From: JBDROU01 sp043809745 [NCBI: bacterium]
Lineage (GTDB): Bacteria > Elusimicrobiota > JBDRMW01
Length of the DNA: 38,220 nt
Assembly (NCBI GenBank): GCA_043809745.1
Contig: JBDROU010000024.1
Location: 1 to 38,220 of the forward strand
Direction: 5' to 3'
Positions 34,102 through 38,220 of this stretch are shown piece by piece; the first letter of the stretch is position 1, and each line of letters begins with the position of its first letter. The translations under genes were made by a program, and so were the position numbers. The notes under the pieces were generated by a model, which was not told where the DNA came from, did not search any database, and saw nothing but the letters and a program-made list of their open reading frames with translations.

Positions 34102-35559
34102 ATGAAAAGTCAACAAAAAGCGCCTATTTTTGATAACCTGTTAAGTTACGCAAAAGAGAATATAGTATCATTTCATACACCCGGACACAAATATGGAAGA
34201 AGCATAGATCCTCAGCTAAAAAAATTTACCGGTAAGAAAGTATACTCTATGGATGTGACTGTGTTTCCCAGAGTGGACTCGCTTCATGATCCTGTAAAAT
34301 CTATAAGAAGCGCTCAAAACCTAATGTCTAAAGCATACGGGGTGCAGCATTCCTTCTTTTTAGTAAACGGCTCATCAATCGGCAATATCGCTATGTTTCT
34401 TTCTGCATGCAGTCCGGGTGATTCGGTTATCGTATCCAGGAATGCCCATAAATCGGTTATGTCCGGCATAATACTTGCCGGGGTATGGCCGATCTGGATA
34501 CAGCCTAAAGTTGACCAGAAATTAGATATTATTTTTGATTCTTCTCCTGAACAGATAAAAGAGACTCTAAAAAAGTTCCCTGAAGCAAAAGCAGTCTTTA
34601 TAACAAGCCCAACATATAATGGGATCACAACCGATCTTAAAGCTATCAGCGAGATAGTGCACTCTCAAGGGAAATTACTGCTTGTGGATGAAGCGCATGG
34701 GCCTCACCTTTACTTTAACAGAAAACTGCCGGTTTCAGCATCCGAATCCGGCGCTGACATGTTCGTTCAATCAACACACAAAATATTATCCGCACTTTCT
34801 CAGGGGTCAGTCTTGCATGTAAATTCCAAATCAATTAATATAAACAGGGTTAGAAAAGTAGTATCAATGCTTCAGACTACAAGCCCAAATTACCTGATTC
34901 TTGCAAGCATAGATTTGGCAAGAAAGCAGATTTACAATAAGGGTGAAATTCTTTTTAACAAAATAATCAGGATTGCAAATAAAGCAAGAAAAGAGATCAA
35001 TGCTATAAGGGACCTCTACTGTTTTACCCGCGAAGAGATTCGCCCTTTGGGTTATGATTTAGATCCGACCAAACTTACCATCAATGTCACCCGTACAGGG
35101 CTAAGCGGACATACCATAGAAAGCATACTATCAAAAGAATACAAAATTCAGGTTGATTGCGCCGACATTTTCAATATTATAGCAATACTCGGAACCGGAT
35201 CGGACAGTTCAGATACCAGACGATTGGTTAATGCTCTTGCTGATATAACCAAGCATTATCACGGAGATGAAAAGAATGATTATCTGCAGCTTCCGTCACT
35301 GACTACTGAGATGGTTATGGTTCCCAGGGATGTTTTCTTAAAGTACAGATCCAAACGCGTGTCAATTTCCAAAGCCACGGGTCATATAAGCGCTCAGACC
35401 CTTACACCATATCCTCCCGGAATACCCATACTGATACCGGGTGAAAGAATTACTCAGGAAATGTGTGATTATATAATTGATCTGTCCAAAAAAGATATTA
35501 GAATTAGCGGTCAGGAAACAGATACGATTAAGACAATAAAAGTAGTGAGCGCAATTTAG
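34102..35559 (+). CDS. PLP-dependent Orn/Lys/Arg decarboxylase
   Basis: A 485-residue fold-type I decarboxylase of the short form (about 480-490 residues, as in B. subtilis SpeA/YaaO), lacking the N-terminal response-regulator-like domain of the enteric enzymes. Motifs: SFHTPGHKYGR (23-33), FLVNGSSIGN (86-95), SRNAHKS (H116), SPTYNG, LLVDEAHGPH (D196, H199) and the PLP lysine in STHK (K227). The C-terminal domain includes TPYPPGIPILIPGE. Substrate choice among arginine, ornithine and lysine cannot be decided by eye. Pairing with an aminopropyltransferase implies diamine supply for spermidine-type polyamines. GAGG lies 11 bases before the ATG, and a TATAAT lies at 34093-34098. Confidence 0.94.
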   Translation: MKSQQKAPIFDNLLSYAKENIVSFHTPGHKYGRSIDPQLKKFTGKKVYSMDVTVFPRVDSLHDPVKSIRSAQNLMSKAYGVQHSFFLVNGSSIGNIAMFLSACSPGDSVIVSRNAHKSVMSGIILAGVWPIWIQPKVDQKLDIIFDSSPEQIKETLKKFPEAKAVFITSPTYNGITTDLKAISEIVHSQGKLLLVDEAHGPHLYFNRKLPVSASESGADMFVQSTHKILSALSQGSVLHVNSKSININRVRKVVSMLQTTSPNYLILASIDLARKQIYNKGEILFNKIIRIANKARKEINAIRDLYCFTREEIRPLGYDLDPTKLTINVTRTGLSGHTIESILSKEYKIQVDCADIFNIIAILGTGSDSSDTRRLVNALADITKHYHGDEKNDYLQLPSLTTEMVMVPRDVFLKYRSKRVSISKATGHISAQTLTPYPPGIPILIPGERITQEMCDYIIDLSKKDIRISGQETDTIKTIKVVSAI

Positions 35560-35686
35560 TTAAATTTCGCAATTTATAATAGAGCAGATAAACATTTCAC
35601 TGACGATAATAAATATTATATTTTTCTCTTTCATTTTGCAAATATTTATATTATAATCACTTACTAAATTAATCGGAGGTATTAAA

Positions 35687-36025
35687 GTGAACAAAAGTGA
35701 CATTAATAAAATTAAGAAAAATCTTCAAGAAAAAAGGGAAGATCTTCTAAAGGTAGTTAACAACAATCAGATGATTCAAAACGAGGGCGAAGTTGGGGAT
35801 GAAGCTGACGTTGCAAGTTCATCATTAGAAAAGGAGATTACATTTGAACTAAATGACAACGAACGTGTAATGCTGGACAATATCGAATCTGCGCTGGCAA
35901 AAATAGACAGAAATGTTTTTGGTTTATGTGAATCCTGCCGAAAAAAAATAACTGAAACGCGATTAAAAGCTATGCCGTTTGCCCGTTTTTGCATATCCTG
36001 TCAGTCAAAATCCGAGCAAAAATAA
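35687..36025 (+). CDS. DksA/TraR-family zinc-finger protein
   Basis: A 112-residue protein with an N-terminal coiled coil (about 3-75) and a C4 zinc finger CESC (81-84) to CISC (102-105) spaced 17 residues. GDEADVASSS (37-46) matches the acidic tip of the coiled coil that enters the RNA polymerase secondary channel in DksA-like proteins. RLKAMPFARFCISCQ is the family signature. It probably modulates transcription initiation; whether it acts with ppGpp is unknown. The start is a GTG behind a strong GGAGGT. It has its own -10-like TATAAT (35652-35657). It is monocistronic in appearance. Confidence 0.94.
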   Translation: MNKSDINKIKKNLQEKREDLLKVVNNNQMIQNEGEVGDEADVASSSLEKEITFELNDNERVMLDNIESALAKIDRNVFGLCESCRKKITETRLKAMPFARFCISCQSKSEQK

Positions 36026-36121
36026 TTCATAATATTGCATGCTTTAATGTTGGCAAGTCCAATGAATGAAAGCACAACGCCAGCAATGAGCTGTTTTTTT
36101 GACTTGCAACCTGCCTAGTTT

Positions 36122-36565
36122 GTGGGGTACCCTCATACATCATACGATTTTATTTTTTCCGTGTCCACCAAATCGGGGGAAGGACAGTTTCATTATATGT
36201 ACAACGGCTGGCTGTTATTACCTGAAATAGTTGCTCAGCCTATTGCCAGAACAGGCACAATAAAACTTAGACTATCCCGAAAAGTGTCTGAGCTTGCCTG
36301 TTACGACCTGGCAAATGAATTCTGCGGTATCTTATGGCATAATTGCTCACTTTTCCGCAACCACCGCCCTCAGTACGTATTTATAAACGGACTGCCAATA
36401 GAATACATTTTCGCATATGGTCCATATACTCCTGCTGAAGGGGATTCGATCATTATTTCGTTCGATAAAATAACAAATCATGCTTTTACTAAAAACTTAA
36501 CCAAACGAAATAAATTTTCCTTGTTCATCAACAAACTCTCAAAGGTTTTATCGAAATCTTCCTGA
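36122..36565 (+). CDS. Orphan small protein, possibly MoaD/ThiS-like fold
   Basis: A 147-residue product I do not recognise securely. It has no signal or membrane segment. TIKLRLSRKVSELACYDLANEF, followed by YVFINGLPIEYIF and TPAEGDSIIISFD, loosely follows the beta-grasp MoaD/ThiS pattern (strand, helix, VNG, GDxV), but the C-terminal Gly-Gly is absent. The only upstream start is a GTG at 36122; an in-frame TAG lies two codons before it, and no SD is present, so the gene could be truncated at its 5' end or start later (ATG 36197). The TAA-free reading of this length and protein-like composition support a real gene. Function unknown. Confidence 0.55.
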   Translation: MGYPHTSYDFIFSVSTKSGEGQFHYMYNGWLLLPEIVAQPIARTGTIKLRLSRKVSELACYDLANEFCGILWHNCSLFRNHRPQYVFINGLPIEYIFAYGPYTPAEGDSIIISFDKITNHAFTKNLTKRNKFSLFINKLSKVLSKSS

Positions 36566-36664
36566 AAGTTTAATAGCTTTCATTTACTTAGTGATAATTA
36601 TTAAGATTCCCAATTCTTAAAATCAATGGAACTTTTTTATTTACAGATTGTTCAAATAAAAGTA

Positions 36665-36693
36665 TTGTTTAAATATTAATTTACAGCTACATA
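36665..36693 (+). promoter_or_regulatory. Possible ferritin promoter
   Basis: TTGTTT (36665-36670), a 17-base spacer and TACATA (36688-36693), just before the strong CAGGAGG of the ferritin gene. TTTACAG occurs twice (36640-36646 and 36680-36686), one copy overlapping the spacer. No recognisable Fur box. Confidence 0.4.
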
Positions 36694-36714
36694 TATCTTA
36701 CAGGAGGATTATCT

Positions 36715-37227
36715 ATGATCAGCAAGAAAATGCAGGAAAGCCTAAACCATCAGTTAAACAGAGAGATTTATTCCGCATACCTTTATCTAGCCATGTCAAC
36801 TTATGCTTCAAGCATAAATTTAAAAGGAGTTGCAAACTGGTTTAAGGTTCAGATGGAAGAAGAGCTTTCTCATGCACAAAAGTTTTTCAACTATATTCAG
36901 CAGCAGAACGGCACTATAGTTCTAAAAGACATTGAAGCCCCAGTTCAGAAATACACCTCAACAATTGATTTATTTGAAAAAACGCTGGAACATGAAAAGA
37001 AAGTAACAAAACTAATACACTCGCTTATGGACCAGGCAAAGAAAGAGCGGGATCATGCAACAGAGATATTTCTGCAATGGTTTGTAACCGAACAAATTGA
37101 AGAAGAAGAAAATGCTGCAGATCTTGTGGAGAAATTCAAATTAGCCGGCAAGGATTCTAATTCTCTACTTACGATTGATTCACAATTAGCTGAAAGAACC
37201 TTCGTGCCGCCTAAAACCGGATCATAA
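36715..37227 (+). CDS. ftnA: Non-heme bacterial ferritin
   Basis: A 170-residue ferritin that oxidises Fe(II) and stores Fe(III) in a 24-subunit cage. The ferroxidase-centre residues fall at the same positions as in E. coli FtnA: E17, E50, H53, E94, with Q127 and E130 for the third site. Helical pattern MQESLNHQLNREIYSAYLYLAM, then VQMEEELSHAQKFF, LEHEKKVTKLIHSLM and QWFVTEQIEEEENA is typical. Full family length. It has a near-perfect SD (CAGGAGG) and is 20 bases before ptsI, so some read-through is likely although there is no functional link. Cytoplasmic. Confidence 0.97.
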   Translation: MISKKMQESLNHQLNREIYSAYLYLAMSTYASSINLKGVANWFKVQMEEELSHAQKFFNYIQQQNGTIVLKDIEAPVQKYTSTIDLFEKTLEHEKKVTKLIHSLMDQAKKERDHATEIFLQWFVTEQIEEEENAADLVEKFKLAGKDSNSLLTIDSQLAERTFVPPKTGS

Positions 37228-37247
37228 TTTAGGATAAAAGATCAACT

Positions 37248-38220
37248 ATGAAAGTACTAAAGGGAATATCAACCTCGCGTGGATACGCCAGAGGAACTAT
37301 TTGTTTATATTCAGAAAATTCTGATAATGCCGCTCAACATTATGGTATCAACGATTCGCAGGTTGATAGAGAAATAGCTAGGTTTTTAGAAGCTAAAAAA
37401 CTGGCAATTGATTCAATGAACCATACAATCAACCAATCCGAAAAAATATTGGACAGCAAATCAAGCGATATATTCAAATCTCATTTAATGATATTAAAGG
37501 ATAATTCTATTCAAGTTAAGGTTATAAACCAAATCAGGACTAAACTTATAAATGCAGAACATGCTGTTAGCGATACTTTTGATGAGTATTTTAAACAAAT
37601 GAGCAAATCTAACATGCATTTCGCCGAATTATCACACGATATTATTGATATAAGAAATAGATTAATAACTTCTTTTGGAGTAACTACTGGAAAATTTGAC
37701 TGCGCTTTAGGAGATCGTGAGGCAGTAATTGTAGCAACAAAGAGGCTTACCCCTTCAATAATTCTCAATATACCAAAAGAAAATGTCCTGGCATTCGTTA
37801 CTGAAGAAGGTGGTTTTACAACACACGCGACAATTTTGGCAAATGGATATAATGTCCCGGTTATTTTCGGCATAGATGTCGGGAAATATCTTAAATGCGG
37901 AGATAAAGCTATAGTAGACGGTTCTATGGCAAAGATTTTTGTTTCCCCTGACGAAAAAACTATCCTCTATTATGATGCCAAAATCAAAAATGCTGCCAGC
38001 AGAAAAGCAGTTTGCACTTTAAGGAGAAATGATCCAACTACTACTGGAAAAGGACGAAGGATTATACTTAAGGCAAATATCAGCACATTAGGTGAAGTTA
38101 ATTTGCTAAACAAGTTGCAGCATGACGGTGTTGGTTTGCTTCGTACCGAGTTTCTGTTCACCAATAAATCCAGACCTCCTTCTGAAGATGAGCAGTACAG
38201 AACATACAGAATGATTGCGG
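37248..38220 (+). CDS. ptsI: Phosphoenolpyruvate-protein phosphotransferase, PTS enzyme I (3' truncated by window)
   Basis: The open frame from ATG 37248 runs to the window end (324 codons visible of about 570-590 expected). It starts MKVLKGISTSRGYARG, followed by the HPr-binding helical domain. The phospho-histidine domain shows EEGGFTTHATILANGYNVPVIFG, placing the active-site His at residue 193 (His189 in E. coli). The start of the TIM-barrel PEP-binding domain is visible as GVGLLRTEFLF. It transfers phosphate from PEP to HPr. AGGAT lies 13 bases before the ATG. No HPr gene is in the window, so whether it serves sugar uptake or a regulatory PTS cannot be told. Confidence 0.95.
   Translation, partial: MKVLKGISTSRGYARGTICLYSENSDNAAQHYGINDSQVDREIARFLEAKKLAIDSMNHTINQSEKILDSKSSDIFKSHLMILKDNSIQVKVINQIRTKLINAEHAVSDTFDEYFKQMSKSNMHFAELSHDIIDIRNRLITSFGVTTGKFDCALGDREAVIVATKRLTPSIILNIPKENVLAFVTEEGGFTTHATILANGYNVPVIFGIDVGKYLKCGDKAIVDGSMAKIFVSPDEKTILYYDAKIKNAASRKAVCTLRRNDPTTTGKGRRIILKANISTLGEVNLLNKLQHDGVGLLRTEFLFTNKSRPPSEDEQYRTYRMIA

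Noticed and set aside
1-38220. CRISPR arrays, tRNA or rRNA genes, prophage or conjugation genes
   Set aside because: No regularly spaced repeats, no cloverleaf or rRNA signature and no phage or plasmid genes were seen on either strand.

Overview
The window is a 38.2 kb, gene-dense, AT-rich chromosomal stretch in which every complete gene reads on the + strand. It comes from a double-membrane (Gram-negative-type) bacterium: it encodes a TolC-like channel, a TonB-dependent receptor, a Wza-like export channel, two RND pumps and a probable outer-membrane barrel. Hanks-type kinase, FHA and PP2C signalling, AMIN domains fused to export channels, and a mixture of strong Shine-Dalgarno (SD) sites with SD-less starts suggest a little-studied lineage (Elusimicrobiota- or Omnitrophota-like would fit). 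The phylum cannot be fixed from the sequence alone.

Layout. (1) 1-147: start of a minus-strand, possibly transposase gene behind an imperfect inverted repeat. (2) 245-7452: phospho-signalling cassette with a small membrane protein, a Ser/Thr kinase with extracytoplasmic PEGA domains, a translationally coupled two-TM protein, a two-FHA/TM/beta-propeller/TM protein and a PP2C phosphatase. (3) 7571-13936: tripartite RND efflux operon (AMIN-TolC channel, adaptor, pump) behind a perfect palindrome; the pump is frameshifted at an A9 run. (4) 14048-15675: FtsH-like AAA protease, frameshifted at an A7 run. (5) 15728-20564: unknown lipoprotein and a second RND pump with an enlarged central loop. (6) 20654-26662: small membrane protein, coiled-coil membrane protein, membrane-anchored CBM48-like protein, AMIN-SLBB polysaccharide export channel, Wzz/BY-kinase and an outer-membrane barrel; this looks like an exopolysaccharide export/control group. 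(7) 26769-27614: PHP phosphoesterase. (8) 27650-33025: cobalamin riboswitch with terminator, cobO, btuF, btuC, btuD and, behind a structured leader, a BtuB-type receptor. (9) 33164-35559: polyamine genes (aminopropyltransferase and basic amino-acid decarboxylase). (10) 35687-38220: DksA/TraR-type zinc-finger protein, an orphan small gene, ferritin and the 5' two-thirds or so of ptsI, which runs off the end.

How they may work together. Kinase, FHA protein and phosphatase form a write/read/erase set spanning the inner membrane, next to a large block of envelope export machinery that it could plausibly control (inference). The B12 block is a complete uptake route: BtuB at the outer membrane, BtuF-BtuC-BtuD across the inner membrane, and adenosylation by CobO, under a B12-sensing transcription switch. 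The most unusual signals are the two opposite one-base homopolymer frameshifts in neighbouring genes, AMIN domains on two different outer-membrane channels, the FHA-propeller protein, and several promoters placed almost on top of start codons.
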